Assembly: GCA_035048485.1 (NCBI GenBank) | Contig: CM068583.1 | Coordinates: forward strand, 61,524,806-61,588,805 | Origin: Pteria penguin | Lineage: Eukaryota; Mollusca; Bivalvia; Pterioida; Pteriidae | DNA length: 64,000 nucleotides | Reading direction: 5' to 3' | In this document: positions 56,236 through 64,000 of the stretch, piece after piece | Layout: each line of letters begins with the position of its first letter | Position numbering within the stretch: position 1 is the stretch's first letter | Made by a program: the position numbers and the translations under genes | The notes under the pieces: model-generated | What the model was told of the DNA's origin: nothing | What the model saw: only the letters and a program-made list of their open reading frames with translations | Database searches by the model: none

Positions 56236-57095
56236 GATCTAGGACTGAACGTTATCCATCTCTTTTCCATCTCGGAATGAGACTTGGGAGTCTTAAAGGG
56301 CGTATTTAATGGCGAGGAAAATCCACCCTCTTCCTCCTCCTCCTCCTCTTCTTCATCTACCGATCTCTTTTCTCGTGCGGGGGATTTAGGAAGGAATGGC
56401 GTCGGCCTCCGTGAAACCTGTAGTGGTGGTGATGGTGGTGGTGATGGTGGTGTGACTTTGGGCGTAGGTGCCGTCTTCAAATGTCTGATGAATTTCGGGT
56501 TGCGGACGTAATCGCGAGGGACGTTGATTTCCCCTAGACCTCGAGTAAACATTTCTATTCCTTGTGGTCTGAATCCCTTACGATCCGTACTACGCACGGC
56601 ATCTCCGATCAAGTCGATGACGTTGGTGTTGGGAACGACTTTTCCGCGATACTTGACTTGTCCCTTTTCGTCCCAGGATAAGATCTGTGGATGGCGTTGA
56701 ATGTGTTGAATCAACATCTTGGCTTTGGCACGCATGGGTTTAGGGGCGCTACTCACGATCTGTTCGATCAGCCCCTCCTTTACCGTCGGATCTTCTCCCG
56801 CGACATCGGTATTTCCCTGAGTATTCGGTAACGTCGGTAAGTTGACGGGTCTGTTTTGTTTCGTATGATCCAAGTAGGTACGATAACGATACAAACTCTG
56901 TCCTATCAATGCATTTCTCTGGGATGGTGTTAAATCACTGGGTCCTTGCGTTAAAGCATCCAATTCTTGTCCCGTTCTTACGGCCGCCGTGACTTCGGGT
57001 GGATAAGGTAAAGGATGCGGTAAAGTCATGGGATCTCTACTGCGTTGCATCTCTTCGTATAGAGCGTTAGGAACCAAGACCATCTTTCGCGCCAT
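56214..57095 (-). CDS. conserved Polinton-type protein of unknown function
   Basis: 293 residues from ATG 57,095; the seven extra codons of the longer frame begin with GTG and would overlap the previous gene. MARKMVLVPNALYEEMQ opens the protein. A central block WDEKGQVKYRGKVVPNTNVI with DLIGDAV and later FTRGLGEINVP is the conserved part of a family seen in related elements (recollection, not searched). The C-terminal third is disordered: PPSPPPSPP, KSPAREKR, a run of nine Glu, then SPLNTPFKTPKS with proline-directed phosphorylation-like sites. It probably is a virion or assembly protein by position, but no biochemical function can be assigned. Confidence 0.75.
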   Translation of the reverse strand: MARKMVLVPNALYEEMQRSRDPMTLPHPLPYPPEVTAAVRTGQELDALTQGPSDLTPSQRNALIGQSLYRYRTYLDHTKQNRPVNLPTLPNTQGNTDVAGEDPTVKEGLIEQIVSSAPKPMRAKAKMLIQHIQRHPQILSWDEKGQVKYRGKVVPNTNVIDLIGDAVRSTDRKGFRPQGIEMFTRGLGEINVPRDYVRNPKFIRHLKTAPTPKVTPPSPPPSPPLQVSRRPTPFLPKSPAREKRSVDEEEEEEEEEGGFSSPLNTPFKTPKSHSEMEKRWITFSPRSWLGGSS

Positions 57096-57102
57096 GATTT
57101 GT

Positions 57103-57465
57103 TTAACGTCCACCACCCGCTAATCCTCCCAGTACGGGTCCTAATAATGCAGGAAGTAGTGGAAGTAAAGGAAATATTCCTCCGGTCTGTCGTATCAACG
57201 TTTTTCGTCGATCTTTGATGCTTTTACCCGGTTTGACGAGTAGTCTCAACACCTGCTTCGTTGGCGCTAACTTGGCTTTCTGATGAGGAGTCAAAGGTAC
57301 CACGCCTTTTAATACGTTCAAGATACATTCGCACAATTTGCAGATGCAGCTGTCTGGAGCTTCTCGTAGCATGGCCTTTTTAAACTTTTTGGAGTAAGAG
57401 GGATTTCCCAATAACCGGATGAAATCCGCATGAGCTCGTAAACCTGCCGTTTTCTTTTTAACCAT
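57103..57465 (-). CDS. small basic core-like protein with C-terminal GG-Pro-Leu segment (paralogue 1)
   Basis: 120 residues, ATG 57,465. Order of features: an RLLGNPSYSKKFKKAML helix, a DSCICKLCECILNVLKG segment with three closely spaced Cys, VPLTPHQKAKL, LRLL, then DRRKTLIRQTGG and a hydrophobic IFPLLPLLPALLGPVLGG end. A very common Polinton-associated family with no known function, possibly virion-internal. The same helix pattern and the RRK..IRQTGG-hydrophobic end occur in the neighbouring 232-residue protein. It has its own minus-strand TATTATAAA about 70 bp upstream. Confidence 0.8.
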   Translation of the reverse strand: MVKKKTAGLRAHADFIRLLGNPSYSKKFKKAMLREAPDSCICKLCECILNVLKGVVPLTPHQKAKLAPTKQVLRLLVKPGKSIKDRRKTLIRQTGGIFPLLPLLPALLGPVLGGLAGGGR

Positions 57466-57529
57466 GATGATGATGTTTCTCAGACTACGTGTCTTTCAGT
57501 AATGCCACCTTGTCGTATGTGTCGTCTCC

Positions 57530-57540
57530 TTTATAATATA
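57530..57540 (-). promoter_or_regulatory. TATA-like box upstream of paralogue 1
   Basis: Minus strand TATATTATAAAG, about 70 bp upstream of ATG 57,465 in the only sizeable gap of the late block. Confidence 0.4.
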
Positions 57541-57554
57541 TTTTGTGCAAAACT

Positions 57555-58253
57555 TTATACAGGTACCCAAGAGGAGGATCCACTGTCTCTTTTGAGTCTC
57601 AAAGGGGGTATGGGTTTCTTGAAAGCCTTGAAATAAGGCTCCACGTTAGCACCGAAGTTACGATTAGCCGCTTCTAACGCCACACGTGCTGCTGCACTCA
57701 TGATGGGCGGTGAATTGTTACGTCTTCGATTAGGTTGCGGTGCTCTTCTCTGACGATTAGGCTGTGCTCTTTTCTGTCTTCTCCGACGTTTAGGCTGTGC
57801 TCTTCTCTGTTTTCTCTGACGCTTGGGTTGCGGTGTTCTTCTGACACCGCGTCTGAGGGGAGGATTCTCCAAGGGATTTCTGTTACGTACTCGGTAAAAA
57901 CGCTTATTGTCGTTTTCACGTTGCGGCCATTGCATCATGTTGCGAATGATGACCCCACCCAAGAATCCAGCTCCACCTCGTTTCAAGATGAGACGTCGTC
58001 TTTGGTCGGGATCCGTGTTCCGATCGGCTATCGCCTGTAAGATATCGAAATGTTTCTTGACGAATTTTTCCGTCGGTTTGGTCATGGGCATGCTTCCGTT
58101 GATCATGTTCCTGGCCCCCATGCTGAACCAATTCAATAGAGATTTACGACCCTCCTCCAGTAGAAATTGTCTTCGTCTGGCATCTTTAGTCGTTTTCAAC
58201 TTTCTCAAGAGTTCTATCAATTTTCCCGAAGTTCTCGGCCGTGATCCTGGCAT
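57555..58253 (-). CDS. paralogue 2 with arginine-rich tail, core-like protein
   Basis: 232 residues, ATG 58,253. The N-terminal 110 residues follow the same plan as paralogue 1: a basic helix (ARRRQFLLEEGRKSLLNWF), NMINGSMPMTKPTEK in place of NVLKGVVPLTPHQK, LQAIADRNTDPDQRRRLILK, then RGGAGFLGGVI. Residues about 130-178 are repeats of the type RRAQPNRQRR, protamine-like. The C-terminus is PIPPLRLKRDSGSSSWVPV. Expected to neutralise or condense DNA in the virion like adenoviral basic core proteins (inference). The gene begins 49 bp after the ATPase stop. Confidence 0.75.
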   Translation of the reverse strand: MPGSRPRTSGKLIELLRKLKTTKDARRRQFLLEEGRKSLLNWFSMGARNMINGSMPMTKPTEKFVKKHFDILQAIADRNTDPDQRRRLILKRGGAGFLGGVIIRNMMQWPQRENDNKRFYRVRNRNPLENPPLRRGVRRTPQPKRQRKQRRAQPKRRRRQKRAQPNRQRRAPQPNRRRNNSPPIMSAAARVALEAANRNFGANVEPYFKAFKKPIPPLRLKRDSGSSSWVPV

Positions 58254-58301
58254 CTCGTCGGTTTGTCGAATAATGACCTCGAACGTTTCGAGTCGGACTT
58301 C

Positions 58302-58976
58302 TTATAGCTTGGGAGCATACACGACGATTCCTCCTTCTTCCGGATGATGAAACACGTCCGAACGTAATCTATACTCGTCCGGTGTGGTGGGAGTCAGGTC
58401 TACCACCAAATAGCCGTGAGCACGAGCGGTGGCATCTTGATAGGCGTGGTTCATGTGAGGAAGTTTTAACTGTCTCGATAACACGTCCACTTGATTTTTA
58501 TCTCGAGGATTTTTGAACAACACCAGGTAATGTGCATTCAAGCTAATGGTGCGATGATGAGGTCCTCGGTCGAACACGTTTTGCGTGATATATACCACAC
58601 TGGTATTGCGGTGATGGGCTTTTCTCGTGAACCAATCCACGATGGAGTCGCCGGCTTTACCACCCATCATGTCGTCGAAGACCAGGAGATGGGGAACGGT
58701 AGTATCGGATACTAAGAGTTCGTCGTCTTCTGGAATGTCTTTGATGAACTTGACGTCACCTCTCATGTCTTCGTAAGCCTTTTGCCATTCTCGATAACAC
58801 CAGATGACTCGTCGGGGTGGTGGTCTTATGATGAAATCTTTCAGATTCACCAACTTCTTAACAAATTCTGTATTTCCCGAACGACTAGGTCCGGCTACCA
58901 CCATGGTAAATTCGTGTTTAAACACGAATGCATCGTCGATCAAGTTCGAATCTATGACCCGCACGTTTGAAGTCAT
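58302..58976 (-). CDS. atp: genome-packaging ATPase (FtsK/HerA type), Walker A lysine replaced
   Basis: 224 residues, ATG 58,976. P-loop ATPase of the A32/FtsK-HerA type that drives DNA into the capsid. Walker A is GPSRSGNT at residues 29-36. The family normally has Lys at 35, here Asn (codon AAT against AAA/AAG, one base). Walker B is LLVFDD at 97-102 and intact, and the sensor-like YITQNVF is at about 126. Otherwise full length and open. Loss of the P-loop lysine usually abolishes ATP hydrolysis, so this copy may be packaging-deficient, or the base is a sequencing error. It lies 168 bp downstream of the zinc protein. Confidence 0.92.
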   Translation of the reverse strand: MTSNVRVIDSNLIDDAFVFKHEFTMVVAGPSRSGNTEFVKKLVNLKDFIIRPPPRRVIWCYREWQKAYEDMRGDVKFIKDIPEDDELLVSDTTVPHLLVFDDMMGGKAGDSIVDWFTRKAHHRNTSVVYITQNVFDRGPHHRTISLNAHYLVLFKNPRDKNQVDVLSRQLKLPHMNHAYQDATARAHGYLVVDLTPTTPDEYRLRSDVFHHPEEGGIVVYAPKL

Positions 58977-59144
58977 GACGTCAAATGACGTCGATAGCTT
59001 AAGACCGTGAATAATAAGACATTATTGTGTTTTACACAAATTTATTTACAATAAATGTTTTACACAAATTTATTTTACAACAAATGTTTTACACAAATTT
59101 ATTTGTACAAACAAATGTTTTACATTATTGTGTTCTATACAAAT
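58977..59144. repeat. AT-rich tandem repeats with polyadenylation signals
   Basis: ATGTTTTACACAAATTTATTT is repeated about four times at 59,026-59,147 with 29-45-bp spacing. On the minus strand each copy contains AAATAAATT, giving several AATAAA-like signals directly after the zinc-protein stop. Confidence 0.6.
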
Positions 59145-59867
59145 TTATTGACAACAATAGATAGAACGAAGTTTCGAATAATACAAAGGTAAAACATTTA
59201 TGAGTTCTTCTTTCACGTAGATTCTAGGCACAAAAGTCTTATGAAAACGACACACTAACATGATGATGTCCGATATAATGTTCCCGTCGTGTAACACATT
59301 GTTCATGATCCTTTCGAAATCATAATCACATGATTCTCCTCGAAAACATCCATTACATTTACGTAGGTTCATGTTCATACACAGTGCCAGTTTAATCATC
59401 GGTCGAATGTCGTCGCACATCTTGCTCGTTCGGCATCCGACGGTAAAATGATTCGTTTTCTCAATGTTTCTTAGGCGACAGTCTGCACAAATGGAATCTT
59501 CGAGTTTGTCTTCTTCGATACCTTCCATGCAAAATTCACATTGAAGATAGATACATGTCGTTGTCACACACGACTTACAAATCAGCTGTTTACATTTAAG
59601 ACAACAGATTCCATCGTCGGACTTGATTTGACAATGTCGACATCGATAAAACGGACAATTGTCTGGATGAGTACAATCTTCACAGACCTCGAAATGACAC
59701 TGGTAACAATACCATCCCAAGTCTTCCTCAAACGTTTCTCTCTTGCAGTGAGGACAAGGATAATATTGTGGTCCAAACAGTTCTTCTATTTCGTCATGGT
59801 CACACTTCAAACAAACGAGTTCTTCTTTTATACATTTCGAGCAACGCTGTGTCGTGTCGTCACACAT
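59145..59867 (-). CDS. cysteine-rich zinc-binding protein
   Basis: 240 residues with at least 14 CxxC-type pairs in the first 150 (CSKCIKEE, CLKC, CPHCKRE, CYQCHFEVCEDC, CRHC, CCLKCKQLICKSC, CEFC, CADC), resembling tandem treble-clef, RING- or ZZ-like fingers. The C-terminal 90 residues are mixed helical with a few Cys. It could be a regulator, a ubiquitin-ligase-like factor or a nucleic-acid-binding protein; no precise family is assigned. It starts about 10 bp after the polymerase stop, so it may share a transcript with the polymerase gene. Confidence 0.75.
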   Translation of the reverse strand: MCDDTTQRCSKCIKEELVCLKCDHDEIEELFGPQYYPCPHCKRETFEEDLGWYCYQCHFEVCEDCTHPDNCPFYRCRHCQIKSDDGICCLKCKQLICKSCVTTTCIYLQCEFCMEGIEEDKLEDSICADCRLRNIEKTNHFTVGCRTSKMCDDIRPMIKLALCMNMNLRKCNGCFRGESCDYDFERIMNNVLHDGNIISDIIMLVCRFHKTFVPRIYVKEELINVLPLYYSKLRSIYCCQ

Positions 59868-59876
59868 CTTGTTCCT

Positions 59877-62800
59877 TCAATAGCCGTAAGGTAAAGTGTC
59901 GAGATTGTTTAAAACTTGTCTCTTATCATACACCACGCGATAGTCTTTACTGGTCACCTTAGTGTGAAGAGTATGATCTTTTGCACGCACGATCTTTGAA
60001 GGATAAACGACCTTGATCTTTTCCTCTTCAATGTCGAGGCCTTCGAGTTTTCTTAAAACCATCTCCTTCATAGAATCGAAGTTAATGATTTCACTGGTAC
60101 GGTAGTCCAAGGTCAAACCTTTCACTTTACATGTCGTGCTTCCGTCGCTTAATTGGTAGGCATAGTTCTTCGGTCCTCCCGATACAAACGTCGTGATAGA
60201 TTTTCCGTTCAATTCGTCGGTCCAACATCCCAAACTATCCATGATGGTGGGAGACCAGGCGTCTTTGTCGTGAACGTAGATGATGCTATCTGTATCGAAA
60301 TAGAGTACTCTTCTATCTAGTCGGTGTAATGCATCGTATAACTTGAGACGAGCCAGAGAGGTGGTAAAACAGGCGATGACCACGTTACCAAAGGGACACG
60401 GTGGTACGAAATCGTTGCTGTCCGTGAAACTTGCCAATACCATGTCTAAGGAATCGTCTTCGGCGTTGGTGATGACTTCTACGTGTTTGACGTCTTTCGT
60501 ATCGTCGTGTAACAACTCGATCAGTTCGCTCCGTTCCGATAAGTAACGATTCTGAGTCAGAGCCAGTCGCTGAGCAAATTTTCCCCACAGACAGTTCAGA
60601 AATAATTTGGCTATGGTACGTAACACGGGATTTTTACATACTTCCTGCATCCGTATACCTTCTCGCTGGAACACTTCCTCGATGTACGATAACTTCTTTT
60701 CCTCCGTATCGCAATCGCTAGGGAAACCGCTGGCTTCTTGTTTGATGCGTAGAAAGGTATCTATATACTTTCGAAATAGCGTGTTGCTGGATTGTTCGAA
60801 ATGCCACACTTCGTACAGGCGATCTATTCGATATCCCATGTCTAAGGCCATGTCGATTTCTGGCGTGGTCCAAGTACCCGTGAGTGCTCGCTCGTCGTCC
60901 GTGTGTTCGCAGCGGTAGTCGGATCCTATGTTCTCTTTACTCATCACGCACGTCCGACATAAAGGAAACAATAACTTATGATCCGTGCGGTAGGGTAATA
61001 CGGGGTGATACAATCCACGGGGTGGGAAGATGCGACACTTGACGAGTCCCGTGTATTCCCTCACGTTCTGGAATTTCTCCGTGATGATGGTAGGATGTCC
61101 GATGGGAAAGATACCATATTTCAATACGAATGGATATAAAGAACAGACGTCGATGTAACGCATATCTCCTTCGTCGCAATACAATCGAGTGGCATTGGTG
61201 CGACCTCCAAACAGTGCATCTCGTGGTTCCAGCGGATCGGCTATCTGTTTGTACGTCGAAAGAATGAACTCGGCAAACATCGGGTCGTCCTTGATCTTCT
61301 GTTCGTACTCGTGTTCCCATATACAGGTCACGTTGAATCCCATTTCGTTCAGATTGACTTGTCGTTGTTGCGTGGCTTGATATATTTCCCCAAACGTGAG
61401 TGCGTGTTGTATCGGATGGTCCTCATGTATCATGTTCGGGAAACATTCGGGGCAACCGTGCCAGAAACATCCGTGGAACTCGTAAATGGTTTGGGTGTTG
61501 GTATCGTAACCGTCCACGGTATATGGTCCAATACTGACTTCCCCTCCGTTGCGAGCGTGTCGTATGTCGTGATTGGTGTCGTGAGTGATCCATTTCAACC
61601 ATCGTAGGGCTTTGATGGAATATTTGCGCTTTGGATGGTATCCTTCGGTAGGTATGATGGCCAAACTATCTCTAGGCATGAAATTGCGTCGAAACGCCAA
61701 GTTGGCGGCACTGGCAAACGTGACGCATTCCGCAAAGGGATCGACGTCGACCAAGTTCAGAAGGGTTTCTCGGAATTTTCCACAGCATTTTCTCAAGATG
61801 TCTACATCGGATCGACAATACTCTCGCATCTCGGTGGCAAAATCGAACCGTTCTCCGCTCTTCACTTTATCTTCGTACCACGAGATGAACTGACGTCGAG
61901 CCTCGGTTTCCATGGAGTCGGGTAAGTACGTTTCCATCGGAGGATAGGTACCCGAGTACTGCTGGTTGACCGGGGTGTTGAAAAGATGAGGGAAGTAACC
62001 TTTCTTCAATTCGGTCAATCCGAAGGCCTTGGGTAATTTACTCAACGAGGAACTCATGAAGTTGTAGGAATCGATGAAACGTATTCCGTTGGCAGACATC
62101 GTCATGATCTTGGCTCCGCTCATCAAGACGTCGGGTTTCATGCATGCACGATTGACCAGGAAATGTAAAATAAATTGACCGTCGTATCCTCTCATGTTGT
62201 GAGCGATGGCCGTCACACCGTCGTGGCATGATTTCTTTTCTCTGTTGGTGTTCGTGACACAGCTAGAAAATATCCAGCTCATGAAGTTTTCTAAGGTTTT
62301 CTCTCCTTGAAAGATGACTTCTCTTCCTCCGGGTAATGGGGTGCACGTCTCGCACTCTTCTTCGATGGGTGAGTGTATGCATGCATCGCAAGCTCGATGT
62401 GCCACGCAAAAGTTTGGAACGTGTACTCCCGTGTCCTGGCTACATTCGAAGTCGTAGAAGATGTACGAGTTCTTTTCTCCTTTCTTCTTCTTAGGTTTAG
62501 GTTTACGTTGTACGTAACAGAGATGATCCTGTTCCACCACGGTCTTACAGATGGAACAGACGTGCTCTTTATCGCCGCAGCGGTGTATTTTCATCAGTAC
62601 TTTACTCATCCAACTTCCACAATCCCGGCATCTCGTCATGAGGTCGCATATGCTCTTTCCCACTTTGTTGGGTTTCAGATGGTTCCAATAACACTGCATG
62701 TTGGGAAAATGTCCTTTGCAGCTCTGACACGTGACCTTAGAATCGTCCTGGGGGCACGGTGGTGAATTCAAACAGTAGTTACACCTCACGGGACATTTCG

Positions 62801-63851
62801 TGCGATGATCTTCCTTGTGGGTATACCCGACGTCGCAAAAGTCGCAGTAATGTTGACGTTCGATCAAACCAGTCATAGACGTGATGGTATCGTAGTGTTG
62901 GTTCGAATACAGGATATTCAGCATGGTGGGTCTCATGTTGTTTCTCACGTCCCCCTTGTACAGTAACTGTAGTTTTATCTTCTTAGCTTCTGTCAACTGA
63001 TGGTGGATTTTCAATCTGTACTGTGGACTCAGGACCGTCTGGAATTTACCCCATTCTACAGGTCCACACCCATGCTCTATGGACACGCCCGCTTCCTGAC
63101 ATAGTGATTTAGCTGCTCTTTCTTGATCACGGAATCTATCGGAAACTTTCATACGAAACCATGCCTTTTTCCATTCTTGCATCTCTTTGGGGTCCGTGGG
63201 TTTCTGGGCTTGTAGACGGGCGACCACGATGGCTCTAGCTAGGCACATGTTGTCGGAATCGTTTACGATCCGAACGATGGATCTCTTGTCTTTCCTAAAT
63301 TCATCTTTTTCGGCATGCAGATGTTTCGCCTTGTTACCTCCCGTTCCATAAGGCATCTCGATGTGGATGACGTCTATCGTTGTTTGCCCGTCTTCCAACT
63401 TAAAGTCTTCATTACTCTGTTGTACTTTCTGTATTTCGGCCAAGACCATTTCGCTAGACAAGTGTTGACTCATGGTGAAAGGTACCCATACTTCGGACTT
63501 CAGAGAAGGGTGATTGATGATCAGTCTGATGTAGTCTTTGTCTTTGGCATGGCACTTACTTTTCAAATCGTTTACTAACGAATTCATGACCCTAGGTAGA
63601 AACCTCGGTAGCTGACCTGGAGATATCTCTCGAGTCAATGCTTTAAACTGTACGTTGTATCGTATACCACTGGTCTTGAATTTTCTGGACTTGTGTGATC
63701 GATTCAACTTGATGGTATAGAAATCTTGCGGTGACTTGTTCATTTCCCGCAGGCGACGTCTAGCTCCTTCTATTCCACCATGTCTTTGTATCCATCGTCG
63801 TAGAAGCGTGCGAAACTTTCTCGATCTCAATAATTCTCTCGTGACTGGCAT
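59877..63851 (-). CDS. polB: protein-primed family-B DNA polymerase
   Basis: 1,324 residues from ATG 63,851; 14 codons upstream begin only with GTG, and a TATAAAA about 48 bp before this ATG supports the shorter start. Positions count from that ATG. A Polinton-type N-terminal region (IVRIVNDSDNMCLARAIVVA, about 190-215) is followed by a Cys/His-rich zinc region (about 335-445). The 3'-5' exonuclease has ExoI FYDFE (about 467), ExoII HNMRGYD (about 551) and ExoIII YCRSDVD (about 678). A YEFHGCFWHGC endonuclease-like insert (about 790) precedes polymerase motif A YIDVCSLYP (about 899), motif B KLFLNCLWGKF (about 1082) and motif C YFDTDS (about 1184). All catalytic residues are present. It replicates the linear genome using a terminal protein primer. 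No separate terminal-protein gene is evident; the N-terminal part may supply it. Confidence 0.96.
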   Translation of the reverse strand: MPVTRELLRSRKFRTLLRRWIQRHGGIEGARRRLREMNKSPQDFYTIKLNRSHKSRKFKTSGIRYNVQFKALTREISPGQLPRFLPRVMNSLVNDLKSKCHAKDKDYIRLIINHPSLKSEVWVPFTMSQHLSSEMVLAEIQKVQQSNEDFKLEDGQTTIDVIHIEMPYGTGGNKAKHLHAEKDEFRKDKRSIVRIVNDSDNMCLARAIVVARLQAQKPTDPKEMQEWKKAWFRMKVSDRFRDQERAAKSLCQEAGVSIEHGCGPVEWGKFQTVLSPQYRLKIHHQLTEAKKIKLQLLYKGDVRNNMRPTMLNILYSNQHYDTITSMTGLIERQHYCDFCDVGYTHKEDHRTKCPVRCNYCLNSPPCPQDDSKVTCQSCKGHFPNMQCYWNHLKPNKVGKSICDLMTRCRDCGSWMSKVLMKIHRCGDKEHVCSICKTVVEQDHLCYVQRKPKPKKKKGEKNSYIFYDFECSQDTGVHVPNFCVAHRACDACIHSPIEEECETCTPLPGGREVIFQGEKTLENFMSWIFSSCVTNTNREKKSCHDGVTAIAHNMRGYDGQFILHFLVNRACMKPDVLMSGAKIMTMSANGIRFIDSYNFMSSSLSKLPKAFGLTELKKGYFPHLFNTPVNQQYSGTYPPMETYLPDSMETEARRQFISWYEDKVKSGERFDFATEMREYCRSDVDILRKCCGKFRETLLNLVDVDPFAECVTFASAANLAFRRNFMPRDSLAIIPTEGYHPKRKYSIKALRWLKWITHDTNHDIRHARNGGEVSIGPYTVDGYDTNTQTIYEFHGCFWHGCPECFPNMIHEDHPIQHALTFGEIYQATQQRQVNLNEMGFNVTCIWEHEYEQKIKDDPMFAEFILSTYKQIADPLEPRDALFGGRTNATRLYCDEGDMRYIDVCSLYPFVLKYGIFPIGHPTIITEKFQNVREYTGLVKCRIFPPRGLYHPVLPYRTDHKLLFPLCRTCVMSKENIGSDYRCEHTDDERALTGTWTTPEIDMALDMGYRIDRLYEVWHFEQSSNTLFRKYIDTFLRIKQEASGFPSDCDTEEKKLSYIEEVFQREGIRMQEVCKNPVLRTIAKLFLNCLWGKFAQRLALTQNRYLSERSELIELLHDDTKDVKHVEVITNAEDDSLDMVLASFTDSNDFVPPCPFGNVVIACFTTSLARLKLYDALHRLDRRVLYFDTDSIIYVHDKDAWSPTIMDSLGCWTDELNGKSITTFVSGGPKNYAYQLSDGSTTCKVKGLTLDYRTSEIINFDSMKEMVLRKLEGLDIEEEKIKVVYPSKIVRAKDHTLHTKVTSKDYRVVYDKRQVLNNLDTLPYGY

Positions 63852-63896
63852 CGTGACTGATAATTCGCGTTTTAATCTCGATCGCGTTTTCACGGG

Positions 63897-63905
63897 TTTT
63901 TTATA
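63897..63905 (-). promoter_or_regulatory. TATA box of the polymerase gene
   Basis: Minus strand GTATAAAAA, about 48 bp upstream of ATG 63,851. It places transcription start at about 63,870 and argues against the GTG-initiated extension. Confidence 0.65.
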
Positions 63906-63914
63906 CGATTCCTA

Positions 63915-63982
63915 TGACCTTGAAATGTCAAGGTCGTGATTTTATTTCAATGTCAAGGTTGATGTGATCTAATACAAGGTCA
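63915..63982 (-). promoter_or_regulatory. cluster of TCAAGGTCA-type sites upstream of the polymerase gene
   Basis: TGACCTTGA at 63,915-63,923, TCAAGGTCG at 63,928-63,936, TCAAGGTTG at 63,953-63,961 and CAAGGTCA at 63,975-63,982. The first two form an inverted pair. It is the same core as the cluster at 50.7 kb. The window ends before the element's right terminus. Confidence 0.7.
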
Positions 63983-64000
63983 ACTTTAGAAAAAAAAGTC

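Larger units (their letters stand above)
48010..64000. mobile_element. Polinton/Maverick (adintovirus-like) integrated DNA-virus element, right end outside the window
   Basis: The hallmark set is present: protein-primed DNA polymerase B, retroviral-type integrase with chromodomain, packaging ATPase and adenain-type protease, together with conserved structural-protein genes. The region is less AT-rich than the flanks and is densely coding with overlapping intron-less genes. The left end lies between the LINE remnant (47,760) and the first early-gene signal (48,190). AGTAGTGTAACG near 48,010 could be the terminus, since Polinton ends usually start with AG, but the partner inverted repeat would lie beyond base 64,000, so this is unproven. 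Nearly all frames are open. Confidence 0.9.

Noticed and set aside
57096..57116. GTG-initiated start of the conserved unknown protein
   Set aside because: ATG 57,095 follows the upstream stop without overlap; the earlier codon is GTG.
63852..63893. GTG-initiated N-terminal extension of the polymerase
   Set aside because: A TATA box about 48 bp before ATG 63,851 places the transcript start inside or downstream of the extension, and GTG starts are not expected here.

Overview
The window looks like nuclear genomic DNA of a metazoan, most likely a bivalve mollusc. The evidence is an AT-rich, repeat-dense sequence with spliced exons, APE-type LINE remnants, MITEs, a tRNA-derived SINE and a large satellite array, plus an integrated, nearly intact DNA-virus-like element. 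The bivalve placement rests on the style of the LINE families and is an inference. No rRNA or complete tRNA gene was seen.

Layout. (1) 1-537 is the 3' end of a host coding exon with an in-frame 16-residue repeat. (2) 1,641-23,235 is a 42-bp satellite array of roughly 500 copies with higher-order structure; a few stray copies follow a SINE head at about 1.1 kb. (3) 23.2-25.3 kb holds two MITEs and simple repeats. (4) 25.4-40.4 kb is a nested stack. An old LINE (A) is split by a second LINE (B). B is split, exactly at a TTAA duplicated on both sides, by a 7.5-kb DNA transposon. The transposon's intron carries a third LINE (D, CR1/jockey-like with a PHD-type finger) and a hAT-like MITE. The TTAA transposon carries two convergent spliced genes. 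One encodes a THAP-domain protein (+). The other encodes a 144-residue protein made of the cytoplasmic 'ballast' domain of the P2X7 receptor, without any channel (-). (5) 40.5-47.8 kb is gene-poor, with duplicated CRE-containing sequence, foldback elements and LINE remnants.

(6) About 48.0 kb to the window end is a Polinton/Maverick (adintovirus-like) element; its right end lies beyond the window. Read from the right on the minus strand it encodes protein-primed family-B DNA polymerase, a Cys-rich zinc protein, packaging ATPase, two paralogous basic proteins, a conserved protein of unknown function, a retroviral-type integrase with chromodomain, a small membrane protein, a putative penton/minor structural protein, a basic core-like protein, the putative major capsid protein, and an adenain-type cysteine protease overlapped by a possible membrane protein. 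On the left is a non-conserved module of four small genes arranged around a divergent promoter with four copies of a 21-bp repeat. Genes are tightly packed and overlapping, and nearly all frames are open, so the insertion is young or under selection.

Most unusual points: the TTAA transposon with THAP plus P2X7-ballast genes; near-identical histone-type 3' processing signals behind two early genes of the viral element; clusters of TCAAGGTCA (ERR/FTZ-F1-type) sites at two viral promoters; loss of the Walker A lysine in the packaging ATPase; and a tandem pair of paralogous core-like proteins, one with an arginine-rich tail. Several starts were moved to the first ATG, because the longest open frames begin at GTG or TTG.
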